DNA of 64,000 nucleotides from Polynucleobacter paneuropaeus. GTDB lineage: Bacteria > Pseudomonadota > Gammaproteobacteria > Burkholderiales > Burkholderiaceae. A program made the position numbers and the translations under genes. This document shows, piece by piece, positions 16,866 through 25,765 of the stretch. Numbering within the stretch: position 1 is the stretch's first letter; each line of letters starts with the position of its first letter. The stretch spans positions 1,159,454-1,223,453 of the forward strand of contig NZ_CP030085.1 in NCBI RefSeq assembly GCF_003261235.1, given 5' to 3'. Under the pieces are notes generated by a model, which saw nothing but the letters and a program-made list of their open reading frames with translations, was not told the DNA's origin and ran no database searches.

Positions 16866-17745
16866 AGTTCAAGATCAGAGTTATTGAAGTGGTGAGAACA
16901 AAAACTGTTAACAGTAATAGCAAATCATACTTAGAGAGCTTCTCATCCAAAAAAAAGTATGAGCAGATTGCACCGATAAAAGCTGTGGAATTTAAAATTA
17001 GCCAAATTAAAGTCAAATTTTTAGTGTTGATTGCAACAATAAACGATAGTTGTGTAATTGTCGTCAATAAACCTCTTAACCAATATGTTGGCATGGATAT
17101 AGAGTGATGCGGATAACAAAAAAGATCTAAAAATTTTTTACGTAAAAGTATGAAAAATAAAGAGAGTACAAACCTATAGACCAGGGAAATGTAAGCAAAT
17201 GCAATTAGTGATACAGGATTGGTTTGAATTAAATCTTTATAGCTGAGTCCAAAGAAAATCATCCCCTGAAGTGTTAGCGCACCAATCAAGAAAAGAATTG
17301 ATAAATTTGCTTCAAAATGGGATCTAAGTGATAAGGGAAGAACAATTACCAAAATAAGCATCAAGATAACTGTTAGATTCGAATAGGCGGCTAGGTAACC
17401 CAAGAATATTAAGCATAGAGGGATCGTGAAGTCTGCTACCTTAGAAATAATCGCAACGTCTACAACCCGTAAAAACTTATATGCATATAAAAATGCATGG
17501 GCAACCAGCTGAATCAAGAAAGAAACTAAAATCACCAAAGGTGACAGCAAAAAATCAATCAAAATTTCAAAAGCTACAAAATAAAACACAGTAGGAGTCA
17601 TTAGAATGATTGGGGGAAAATTATTCCAATAGCCGATAAGAGCCGAAGAGTTATTGGCAGATCTAAACTGCCTTCTATCAAGAACATTAATCCCAGCCCT
17701 AGAAACACTAGAGGCCAAGGAGGCCAGCACTGGTATGATTTCCAT
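16858..17745 (-). CDS. EamA/DMT-superfamily-like multi-pass membrane protein
   Basis: A 295-residue, very hydrophobic protein with nine or ten predicted membrane helices. The C-terminal part resembles the second EamA repeat: a helix ending near Y-F-F-L-D-E-K-L, followed by another helix, is the usual signature in drug/metabolite exporters. The N-terminal half is more diverged. It is probably an inner-membrane transporter of a small polar metabolite; direction and substrate are unknown. It lies 16 bases after the SAH-hydrolase-like gene and overlaps the NUDIX gene. The region is strikingly AT-rich: a hand count gives 17 G+C of 60 at 17521-17580, against 33 of 60 at 15001-15060 in glnD. Confidence 0.7.
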   Translation of the reverse strand: MEIIPVLASLASSVSRAGINVLDRRQFRSANNSSALIGYWNNFPPIILMTPTVFYFVAFEILIDFLLSPLVILVSFLIQLVAHAFLYAYKFLRVVDVAIISKVADFTIPLCLIFLGYLAAYSNLTVILMLILVIVLPLSLRSHFEANLSILFLIGALTLQGMIFFGLSYKDLIQTNPVSLIAFAYISLVYRFVLSLFFILLRKKFLDLFCYPHHSISMPTYWLRGLLTTITQLSFIVAINTKNLTLIWLILNSTAFIGAICSYFFLDEKLSKYDLLLLLTVFVLTTSITLILNYA

Positions 17746-17761
17746 AATTTAGAGTTTGTTC

Positions 17762-18889
17762 CTATCTGGATTGATAGTGCTGCATCCATTTACTAGCAAT
17801 AGTCTTTTTATCTTTTTCAGCCAATGACGATATAGAGTTTTTTGGCGCATCATGGAGGCGCCCTAAGGCGAAAATTATTTCCCCCTGAACTAATTGAATA
17901 AAACTACCAACAACGCCACCATGTATAAAATTAACTGGATTGCCATCATTGCAAAGATATATTAGTTTTCCGTCAACTGTAATTGATCGTAAATGAGCGG
18001 CAACAATTTGAGAATGATTAGTAATTCTATTCATGAGGCACTCTGACAACTCGTCATCAGCAGATGTTGCACAAAAAATGTAAACCTCATTCCTTAAATG
18101 ATCAATATCATCAATATTTAATGAACGTGATCCCGTGGCGCAGAAGAGGATTTGTGAGGTTTCAAGTAAATCTTTTTTTGAGTTAACTTGAAATCCCATA
18201 GATAAAGCAGATGCGGTACGAATCGGATTAGATTCAAGAATATTCACTCTAGCTCCCCTATTGACTAAGGCACAAGCTATTGCTCTACCGATTTTTCCAA
18301 ACCCAATCACTCCGGCCTGCCTTCCAACTAGGATTAATCCCTGAGAGCGTAAAATTGCTTCAGCAGAAAATACGATAGCCTGACCAACCAATAAGTCCTC
18401 TGGCTCCTTTAAAGCGCTCCTAGCAGCCGAAATGATTGGTGGATAATGACTAAAGGGCGGACGAATTTTTAATATATTTTGATATTTTTGATGTCCATTT
18501 TCTGTATCCTCAACTACGCCAATTAATTTATCCCCAAATCTATTAACAAGTGTGGGATAAACGGCTGCAAAATATCCGCCAATATCGATAATTGCGAATT
18601 TTTGATTTCTTGTTAGGGATGAAATTTCACCTAAAAAAATTTCCTGCTTGGAAATAATCTCAGATCTGGCGTAGTCAAGCACGTGATAGTTTTCAGATAC
18701 ATTTTTTAACGAACCAAATATCTTCGAACTTTGCTTTGGAATAACTCCAGCTACTCTAGTAAAACTAGAAATAGCTTCAAGAAATTGAATGCTACCTCTG
18801 CATATATGTAGAACAGCTATGATGCTATCTATTGGGTAGCATTTTGATGACCTAATAATAGAATTGAAATAGTGAGCAGAGTTTTGCAT
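17762..18889 (-). CDS. Divergent S-adenosylhomocysteine-hydrolase-like NAD-binding protein
   Basis: A 375-residue relative of adenosylhomocysteinase, clearly shorter than the 430-470 residues of the true enzyme. The Rossmann motif VIGFGKIGRA is at residues 194-203, with E219 where the second strand ends. By eye against human AHCY, several segments align: LH at 27-28 with the catalytic His55 segment, IDIGGY (101-106) with LDDGGD, GVVEDTENG (124-132) with GISEETTTG, and K161/D165 with Lys186/Asp190. The Asp131 position is Ile103 and the Glu156 position is Asp128. The C-terminal substrate-closing tail (KPDHYRY in AHCY) is missing. It may act on a different nucleoside or be non-hydrolytic. The start has a strong GGGAGGA site. 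First gene of a three-gene operon. Confidence 0.75.
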   Translation of the reverse strand: MQNSAHYFNSIIRSSKCYPIDSIIAVLHICRGSIQFLEAISSFTRVAGVIPKQSSKIFGSLKNVSENYHVLDYARSEIISKQEIFLGEISSLTRNQKFAIIDIGGYFAAVYPTLVNRFGDKLIGVVEDTENGHQKYQNILKIRPPFSHYPPIISAARSALKEPEDLLVGQAIVFSAEAILRSQGLILVGRQAGVIGFGKIGRAIACALVNRGARVNILESNPIRTASALSMGFQVNSKKDLLETSQILFCATGSRSLNIDDIDHLRNEVYIFCATSADDELSECLMNRITNHSQIVAAHLRSITVDGKLIYLCNDGNPVNFIHGGVVGSFIQLVQGEIIFALGRLHDAPKNSISSLAEKDKKTIASKWMQHYQSR

Positions 18890-18928
18890 TTATCCTCCCT
18901 AAAACGCAAAATACTAGCAATCAACTCT

Positions 18929-18947
18929 TTTTCAGGCTACCTGAAAA
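18929..18947. repeat. Perfect inverted repeat between ligA and the cassette
   Basis: TTTTCAGG and CCTGAAAA flank a three-base loop (CTA on the plus strand). It lies 40-58 bases before the start of the SAH-hydrolase-like gene and 49 bases past the ligA stop. It has no U-run on the minus strand, so it is a weak terminator candidate for ligA. It could equally be an operator for the cassette. Confidence 0.6.
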
Positions 18948-18995
18948 TTTATTAGGAAATGAACTACAGAATTTTTTATTTAAGGAGTTAATTTT

Positions 18996-21011
18996 TTAAC
19001 CAAGAAGCATCAATAGTTTTTGCTCATCAATGACTGTAATACCTAATTCTTCTGCTTTGCTTAGCTTGCTGCCAGCGTCTGTACCTGCGACAACATAATC
19101 TGTTTTTTTGGAGACCGAGCCAGCGACCTTCGCGCCCGCCTTCTCAAGCAGGTCTTTAGCTTGATCACGACTCAAGCTTGGAAAAGTTCCGGTAAGCACA
19201 AACGTTTTTCCTACTACTGCAGCGCTGATCACTTTCTTTTCAACGGAGAGTTGCATGCCTGATGCAAGAAGTTGCTCGATTACTTCTCGATTATGGGCTT
19301 CCTCCATGAAGCTCACAATAGAATCTGCTACTACAGGGCCTACATCTTTCACAGTGAGCAAATCTTCCAAGCTAGCATCCATCAGAGCATGCATCGACTG
19401 GTAATGATTAGCTAGATCTTTGGCAGTAGTCTCACCGACATGACGAATACCTAAAGCAAAGATAAATCGGGCCAAAGTCGTATTGCGTGATTGGTTGATC
19501 GCCTGAATTAAATTATCGGCGGACTTCTCACCCATACGCTCTAAATTGGCTAGAGCAGAAAAACCTAGGCGATAAAGATCTGCGGGAGTTCTCACTAAGT
19601 TCTGATCAACCAACTGATCGACAATCTTTTCACCGAGGCCCTCAATGTCGAGCGCCCTTCTGTGAGCAAAATGAATTAATGCCTGCTTACGCTGTGCCCC
19701 ACAAAATAGGCCACCACTACAACGCGCTACTGCCTCATCTGCTAAGCGCTCAATATGAGAGTCGCATACAGGGCATCGGCTTGGCATTACGAATTCAGTC
19801 GCACTTTTAGGGCGTCGCTCCTTAATGACGGACACCACTTCAGGAATCACATCACCTGCTCGCCGCACAGTAACAGTATCCCCAATGCGCACATCCTTGC
19901 GTTTGACCTCATCCTCATTGTGTAAGGTGGCATTCGTGACGGTGACACCCCCTACCTCTACAGGAGCCAATCGAGCGACGGGAGTAATGGCTCCAGTGCG
20001 GCCCACCTGAACATCAATACCCAAGACAGTTGTTAAGGCCTCTTGAGCAGGAAATTTATGCGCCAGAGCAAAACGGGGCGCTCTTGAGACAAAGCCGAGT
20101 GTGTTTTGCTCAGCAATAGAATTGACCTTGTAGACAATCCCATCGATGTCGTAAGGCAAAGAATCACGCTTAGCCTCAATCTCATGATAAAAAGCAAGCA
20201 TGTCTTCTACCGATTTCAGGACTTTTCGCTCTGTACATACTGGTAAGCCTAAATCAACATAGCGATTGAGTAACTCCTCATGAGTTGCGGGAAGCCACCC
20301 CTGGGGCTCCAAGGCACCCAGACCATAAGCAAAGAAAGACAGTGGACGTTTAGCGGTGATCTTCGAATCCAACTGTCTTAAGCTACCCGCAGCTGCGTTA
20401 CGAGGATTGGCAAACTCTTTCTCACCCTGCGCAGCTGCCAGTTGATTCATTTTCAGGAAATCCTCTAAATACATGAAGACTTCACCGCGCACCTCTAAAA
20501 CAGCTGGAATATTTTTACCTAGGAGCCGCAAGGGAATCGCACGAACTGTTTTGATATTTGCTGTGACATCTTCACCACTTGCACCATCACCTCTCGTTGC
20601 GGCTCGAACTAAAGAGCCATTTTCATAGCGCAATGAGATCGCAAGGCCATCAAATTTCAACTCGCCAGCATAGTCCACTTGCTTGACATTCAACCCCTCT
20701 CTACAGCGGCGATCAAAAGCAATCAATTCAGCATCTTCAAAAGCATTATTGAGAGAGAGCATCGGCACCACGTGCTCTACCGAATCAAATTCTTTGAGGG
20801 CAGCCCCACCAACCCGCTGGGACAGTGACTCTGAAGTGATCCACTCAGGATGGGCTGCCTCTATCTCCAATAATTCTCGATAGAGGCGATCGTATTCAAT
20901 ATCGGGCAATAGCGGAGCATCGAGAACATAGTAAGCATGCTCCAGTCGAGCTAGCTCTTTTTGTAAAAAGGCGTAACGATCCGCGAGATTCATCGGCCGA
21001 TTAGACGACAA
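18996..21011 (-). CDS. ligA: NAD-dependent DNA ligase LigA
   Basis: Essential ligase that seals nicks using NAD. The 671-residue product has all domains: Ia with YDRLYRELLEIE, the adenylation domain with the active lysine in ELKFDGLAIS, the OB fold, a zinc finger (CPVCD...C...FC near residues 405-430), helix-hairpin-helix repeats (about 440-580), and a C-terminal BRCT domain (about 595-671, GKTFVLTGTF). The length is typical. It lies 9 bases after zipA, the same zipA-ligA pairing seen in E. coli. Confidence 0.98.
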   Translation of the reverse strand: MSSNRPMNLADRYAFLQKELARLEHAYYVLDAPLLPDIEYDRLYRELLEIEAAHPEWITSESLSQRVGGAALKEFDSVEHVVPMLSLNNAFEDAELIAFDRRCREGLNVKQVDYAGELKFDGLAISLRYENGSLVRAATRGDGASGEDVTANIKTVRAIPLRLLGKNIPAVLEVRGEVFMYLEDFLKMNQLAAAQGEKEFANPRNAAAGSLRQLDSKITAKRPLSFFAYGLGALEPQGWLPATHEELLNRYVDLGLPVCTERKVLKSVEDMLAFYHEIEAKRDSLPYDIDGIVYKVNSIAEQNTLGFVSRAPRFALAHKFPAQEALTTVLGIDVQVGRTGAITPVARLAPVEVGGVTVTNATLHNEDEVKRKDVRIGDTVTVRRAGDVIPEVVSVIKERRPKSATEFVMPSRCPVCDSHIERLADEAVARCSGGLFCGAQRKQALIHFAHRRALDIEGLGEKIVDQLVDQNLVRTPADLYRLGFSALANLERMGEKSADNLIQAINQSRNTTLARFIFALGIRHVGETTAKDLANHYQSMHALMDASLEDLLTVKDVGPVVADSIVSFMEEAHNREVIEQLLASGMQLSVEKKVISAAVVGKTFVLTGTFPSLSRDQAKDLLEKAGAKVAGSVSKKTDYVVAGTDAGSKLSKAEELGITVIDEQKLLMLLG

Positions 21012-21020
21012 AGTACTTCC

Positions 21021-22052
21021 TTAGCTAAATAATCTGATGGCAGTGGATGACCCAGCAGGAATGCCACTCTTATCCAACTTGATATAGAGCACATCTAAAT
21101 GCTGGCGGATGCTGGTGACTGCAGCTTCACTCAAGTTCATGCCGTTGTCATCGACTAAGCGACCATGGGCGATCTGAGCGACTGCAACACCCTCCGCTAG
21201 CATTCGTTCAAAGGCACGCGAGCTCTCAGGCACCAAGGGAAACTCCAGCAATAAGGTCAATTGCTTCACAGATTGATTAGGGTCGAGCTCGGCGCTTTTA
21301 AATAATCCAGCTTCAGGTCCACCAAATTCGTAGGATCTGCCATTACGGCTTAAATGAAAGCCTCTTTGTCGCAGAATAATAGCCAAGTCTTTCCACGAAC
21401 AGGGCTCATCGAATGCCACGTTAATACTGAGCTGAATATCACTCTCTGCTGCCATGCGATCAAGCTCTTCGGCACTTTCTAACATTGCACTTACAGTGGG
21501 CATATCAATTTGTGATCCTAAGGTTTCAGCAAGTAATTGGACACGTGAACAAAAATCAGAAAGCTCTAAAACACCAATCGGACCACGTCTGCTTGCTAAC
21601 TGAATCGCTAGTTGTAATTCAGAATAAATTGCATCGCTTTGAATGGGCTCCCAAGTCTCTACCTCATCCACATTTACATTGAGGCCCTCGCACATCCACT
21701 GAACGCCTGATGGCCCGGGAATATCTTGCCAATCTTCCATTTCTTTAAGAATTTCCTGGCCGCTAATCGGCTCATCAAAACGCAAGGAGATGACACAGTC
21801 AATGCGGGGATCAATTGCAGCCTTTTCAGAACTCATGATTACCGGCGCTTGGACCTGCTCTGCCTCAGTCTCATTTTGTGTCGAGCTGATATCGGCAAAT
21901 CCGGGGGCAAATCGTTTTTCTAGCGCATTCTGGGCTTTTGCCTTTTTACGAACATGTGCGTATCTCAGATTCAGTAGCGCTACAAGTATCAAAATACCTA
22001 GGCCAATAACTGCTAAAGCAAACTGCAAGTCTGACAAACCCAAACTTGTCAT
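21021..22052 (-). CDS. zipA: Cell division protein ZipA-like
   Basis: Membrane-anchored FtsZ-binding protein of the divisome. The 343-residue product has one N-terminal membrane helix (about residues 8-30), a basic stretch (RYAHVRKKAKAQ), a linker, and a C-terminal ZipA FtsZ-binding domain (about 200-343) that begins near L-S-I-N-V-A-F-D-E-P. A longer frame begins at a GTG directly after the smc stop (22068-22070). I prefer the ATG at 22050-22052, which leaves a short N-terminus before the helix as in other ZipA proteins. The family is poorly conserved; the neighbours smc and ligA support the call. Confidence 0.85.
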   Translation of the reverse strand: MTSLGLSDLQFALAVIGLGILILVALLNLRYAHVRKKAKAQNALEKRFAPGFADISSTQNETEAEQVQAPVIMSSEKAAIDPRIDCVISLRFDEPISGQEILKEMEDWQDIPGPSGVQWMCEGLNVNVDEVETWEPIQSDAIYSELQLAIQLASRRGPIGVLELSDFCSRVQLLAETLGSQIDMPTVSAMLESAEELDRMAAESDIQLSINVAFDEPCSWKDLAIILRQRGFHLSRNGRSYEFGGPEAGLFKSAELDPNQSVKQLTLLLEFPLVPESSRAFERMLAEGVAVAQIAHGRLVDDNGMNLSEAAVTSIRQHLDVLYIKLDKSGIPAGSSTAIRLFS

Positions 22053-22070
22053 GATTTGCTCTAAAAACAC

Positions 22071-25000
22071 TTAAGCAGCCTCCACCATCGATACGGCAGA
22101 TGAGATATCAACCGCAACAATGCGGGATACACCCTGCTCTTGCATGGTGACACCAATCAGTTGATGGGCAATTTCCATGGTGATCTTGTTATGTGAGATG
22201 AAGACAAACTGAGTCTTATCAGCCATTCTGGAAACCATTTCAGCATAGCGCAAGGTGTTTGCATCATCTAGTGGCGCATCGACCTCATCGAGCAAACAGA
22301 ATGGTGCAGGATTGAGCAGGAATAGCGAAAAGACTAAAGCAATTGCGGTTAGGGCTTTTTCTCCACCCGATAATAAATAGATGGTGCTGTTCTTCTTACC
22401 AGGTGGCTGAGCCATCACTTGGACGCCGGCATCTAAAATCTCTTCGCCAGTCATAACTAACTCTGCATGACCACCACCAAATAACTCTGGGAATAATCTG
22501 CCAAAGTGCTTATTCACCTCATCAAAGGTGCCCTGGAGTAAGTCGCGGGTTTCAGCGTCAATCTTCGCAATTGCATCAGTCAAAGTTTGCATTGCTTCGT
22601 TCAAGTCAGCTGATTGCGCATCTAAGAATGACTTACGCTCGCGAGAGCTGGCCAACTCATCTAAGGCTGCCATATTGACAGGTCCAAGAGACTGAATTTC
22701 AGTATTTAAACGATTGACTTCGCTTTGCAAAGCGCCAACCTTGAGGTCTGAGCTAAAGCTAGTTTCAAGTGCGATCAAGTCAGCTTCTGCATCGGTTAAT
22801 AAGGTCGCAAACTGTTCAAAGTTCAAGCGTGCTGCTTGCTCACGTAACTGGAGATCCACCACTTTATCGCGCATGGGTTGTAAACCACGCTCGATTAATA
22901 AGCGCTCTTCATCGGCTTCACGCAACTTATGCAACAAGGCATCTTGTTCCGTTCTTGCGGCTGCCAGCAAAGACTCTCTCTCGCTTCGTGTCAGCAATAG
23001 GCCCTGCAGTTGCTCTTGGGCAGCTTCATCGCTCAAACTCTTCAGCTCTTCTTCTGCTACAGCGTATTTATCCTGAATCTCCATGATCTGAGTACGCGCA
23101 GTACTTTGGTCACGCTGTAAGTCAGCAATACGCTGTTGAAGCGATCGTGTAGCAAAAGCAGCTTCTTGGGCGGCCATCTCTGCGGCACGCAAAGATTCAC
23201 GGAGTTGATCACGCTGTTGGCTCGCGAACTCTAATTGCTGATTTGCCACAGATAGTTTTTGCTGGAGGTCTTGCTTCGCGCTCTCAGAAGTCTGTAATTC
23301 ATGAGTGGCTTGATTTTGCGAAGCCATGAGCTGCTCAAGTTGTTTGGCTAACTCATCCAAATCATTTTGTATTTGCGCGGCTCTTTGGCTATATTGTTCT
23401 TCAGCTTGAGTGAGTTGCATTCTCTCAACCTCAAAGCCATGCGCTTCATTCACGGCGTGCTCAGCATTTAGGCGTGCTTGTTCTGCGGCCTGATGTGCAG
23501 CTTGATAATTAGCAATACATTGATCCATCTCGCCTTGAAGCTCGCTTTGGATCAGTTTTTGTGCACGCAGTTGCTTCTCAAGACTTTCCATCTCCTGTGC
23601 GCGAGCTAGCATGCCAGCTTGTTCAGAATCTGCTGCGTATAACTGAACACCAACGCGACTCACCAAATGACCTTGTTGGGTTACCAAAGCGCCGCCCGCT
23701 GGAAGTTTTTCGCGACGACGCAAGGCATCTTCGAGACTATCAGCAATATAAATTTTATCTAGCCATTCTTGTAAAACGGCAGAAAGACGCGGAGCGCCTG
23801 CACTTTGCACCCGAGAAACCAAGGCAATGAAATCGGCTGGAACCGGAGATGATGCTGGTGCAATTTCTTCAGTCAATAAAATAGCAAGGCGACTTGGTGG
23901 CGCATCATTTGCTAATGCCAGAGTCTCTTGAACACTCTTTGCCGTCACTGCTGCTAGACGTTCACGCAATACGGACTCTAAGGCGGTTTCCCAACCAGAC
24001 TCTACTTTGAGCTCTTGCCAGAGTCGCTTACTTTCTTTAAGTCCCTTGCTTTCTAACCAAGGTCCGATCTTGCCTTGCGCTTGAACGCTAGCTTGTAGCG
24101 CTGTTAATGCGGTGAGCTTGGCTTCGGTCTGCGCTAGATCTTGATTAGCAGTCTGAATCTGTTGTTGGGCAGCATTACGCGCTTCATCGGCTGCAGGCAC
24201 GCGTTGTTGGGTTTCTAGAGCACGCTGCTTAGACTCTTCTACCTTACGCTGGGCCATCACTTGACGATCTAGGGCCATTTGTAAAGCCTCAGGGTCGGGC
24301 TTACGCATTCCGCTTAACTCATCATGTAATCGGCTCGTACGACCCTGCAACTCTTCTTGTTGAGCTGACAATGCTTTAGTTCTCTCACCTAAGCTAGCTA
24401 AACGCTGCTCCATCGCCGCCAAACTATCTCTAGCAACATTAAGAGCTTGAACTGCAGATTGGTAAGACTCTTCACGCCCGGGCAATTGTGTTTGCAGCGC
24501 ACTCAAATCGGATACCAAAGCTTGCTCTTTTTCTACAGCAGCAGCCAGCTCATGTTCGGTAGTACGCTGGGCTTGTGCTGCATCGGTTTCTTGTACAGTC
24601 CAACGCTGAAGTTGTGCCTGTAAATCCTGAATTTGTTGAGCAAGACGTTGACGCCCTTCCTGCACATAACGAATTTGTGACTCTACTTGGCTGATATCAG
24701 AGTTGGTTTGATACAAATCGCCTTGCGCTTGAGAAACCTTGTCTTGAAGTGCGTACTGCTCGGTACGCATCACTTCTAATTGCGTCTCGGCGTGTCTTAA
24801 CTTCGCTGTCTGTTCTTCTAAGCCGACTTGGGTATCGCGAATCGCATTGGCATGACGCTCTTGCTCTTTACCAGCTTCGGTTTGACGCACAAACCACAAC
24901 AATTGCTGCTGTGATTTCATTTCTGCAGATAACTGGGCATGGCGTTCAGCCACAGTTGCCTGCTTCTCCAGGCGAGTAAGTTGCTGATCCAGTTCACGCA

Positions 25001-25592
25001 AAATATCTTCAACACGAGTGAGATTTTCTTTAGTGTCTTCAAGACGCGAGGCAGTTTCTTTACGACGCTCTTTATATTTCGAGACGCCCGCAGCCTCTTC
25101 TAGGAAAACTCTCAACTCTTCAGGCTTAGACTCCAGAATACGGTTGATCGTTCCTTGCCCAATAATGGCATAACCTCTTGGTCCCATGCCGGTGCCCAAG
25201 AAAATATCTTGAATATCTTTACGACGTACCACTTGATTGTTAATGTAGTAACTCGAGTTACCATCGCGTGTCAAAACGCGTTTGACAGATAACTCCGTAA
25301 ATGCGCCCCACTGACCTTGCGCACGTCCATCTGAGTTATCAAAAATCAATTCAACACTGGCACGTCCCGAAGGTTTGCGTAAACCAGAGCCATTAAAAAT
25401 GACATCCTGCATTGATTCACCGCGTAACTCACTTGCACGAGATTCGCCTAAAACCCAGCGAACAGCGTCAATAATGTTGGACTTTCCGCAACCATTTGGG
25501 CCAACCACCCCAATTAACTGACCCGGCATTTCAAAATGGGTTGGATCAACGAATGACTTAAAGCCGGAAAGTTTGATGGATTTCAGATGCAC
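22071..25592 (-). CDS. smc: Chromosome segregation ATPase SMC
   Basis: Core of the condensin-like complex that organises the chromosome. The 1173-residue protein has Walker A GPNGCGKS at residues 31-38, a long coiled coil (about 170-500), a hinge domain (about 515-650, LKESKRLWQEL onwards), a second coiled coil (about 660-1000), and a C-terminal head with the signature LLSGGEKALTAIA and Walker B CLLDEVDAPLDDAN. It is full length. The ATG is supported by MHLKSIKLSGFKSF, the family's standard start. No scpA or scpB is in the window. It is divergent from dapD. Confidence 0.98.
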   Translation of the reverse strand: MHLKSIKLSGFKSFVDPTHFEMPGQLIGVVGPNGCGKSNIIDAVRWVLGESRASELRGESMQDVIFNGSGLRKPSGRASVELIFDNSDGRAQGQWGAFTELSVKRVLTRDGNSSYYINNQVVRRKDIQDIFLGTGMGPRGYAIIGQGTINRILESKPEELRVFLEEAAGVSKYKERRKETASRLEDTKENLTRVEDILRELDQQLTRLEKQATVAERHAQLSAEMKSQQQLLWFVRQTEAGKEQERHANAIRDTQVGLEEQTAKLRHAETQLEVMRTEQYALQDKVSQAQGDLYQTNSDISQVESQIRYVQEGRQRLAQQIQDLQAQLQRWTVQETDAAQAQRTTEHELAAAVEKEQALVSDLSALQTQLPGREESYQSAVQALNVARDSLAAMEQRLASLGERTKALSAQQEELQGRTSRLHDELSGMRKPDPEALQMALDRQVMAQRKVEESKQRALETQQRVPAADEARNAAQQQIQTANQDLAQTEAKLTALTALQASVQAQGKIGPWLESKGLKESKRLWQELKVESGWETALESVLRERLAAVTAKSVQETLALANDAPPSRLAILLTEEIAPASSPVPADFIALVSRVQSAGAPRLSAVLQEWLDKIYIADSLEDALRRREKLPAGGALVTQQGHLVSRVGVQLYAADSEQAGMLARAQEMESLEKQLRAQKLIQSELQGEMDQCIANYQAAHQAAEQARLNAEHAVNEAHGFEVERMQLTQAEEQYSQRAAQIQNDLDELAKQLEQLMASQNQATHELQTSESAKQDLQQKLSVANQQLEFASQQRDQLRESLRAAEMAAQEAAFATRSLQQRIADLQRDQSTARTQIMEIQDKYAVAEEELKSLSDEAAQEQLQGLLLTRSERESLLAAARTEQDALLHKLREADEERLLIERGLQPMRDKVVDLQLREQAARLNFEQFATLLTDAEADLIALETSFSSDLKVGALQSEVNRLNTEIQSLGPVNMAALDELASSRERKSFLDAQSADLNEAMQTLTDAIAKIDAETRDLLQGTFDEVNKHFGRLFPELFGGGHAELVMTGEEILDAGVQVMAQPPGKKNSTIYLLSGGEKALTAIALVFSLFLLNPAPFCLLDEVDAPLDDANTLRYAEMVSRMADKTQFVFISHNKITMEIAHQLIGVTMQEQGVSRIVAVDISSAVSMVEAA

Positions 25593-25678
25593 GGCGGACT
25601 TTGTAGGATAAAAAGGGGTTTAAATGAGGGGTCAAAAATTACAGCTAAAGTGGGATGATGATAGCAAGCTTAGGGCTG

Positions 25679-25709
25679 TTTACACCCGTTTTTGGCCCAT
25701 CGATATAAT
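25679..25709 (+). promoter_or_regulatory. Candidate sigma-70 promoter of dapD
   Basis: TTTACA (25679-25684) is followed after 19 bases by a perfect TATAAT (25704-25709). Transcription would start near 25716, leaving a leader of about 50 bases. The spacer is two bases longer than ideal. The region is otherwise the only gap between the divergent smc and dapD genes. Confidence 0.5.
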
Positions 25710-25765
25710 GATAAATCGACATTCAGGGCAAAATCCCTTAACAATCTTATAGTTAACTAAAAAGC

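Noticed and set aside
17601..17789. 62-residue frame with a hydrophobic end across the cassette junction
   Set aside because: It overlaps the start of the membrane-protein gene in another frame, has no ribosome-binding site and does not fit the tight operon spacing.
22714..25592. Several long open frames on the strand opposite smc
   Set aside because: They are mirror frames of the strongly coding smc coiled coil, have no ribosome-binding sites and no family resemblance.
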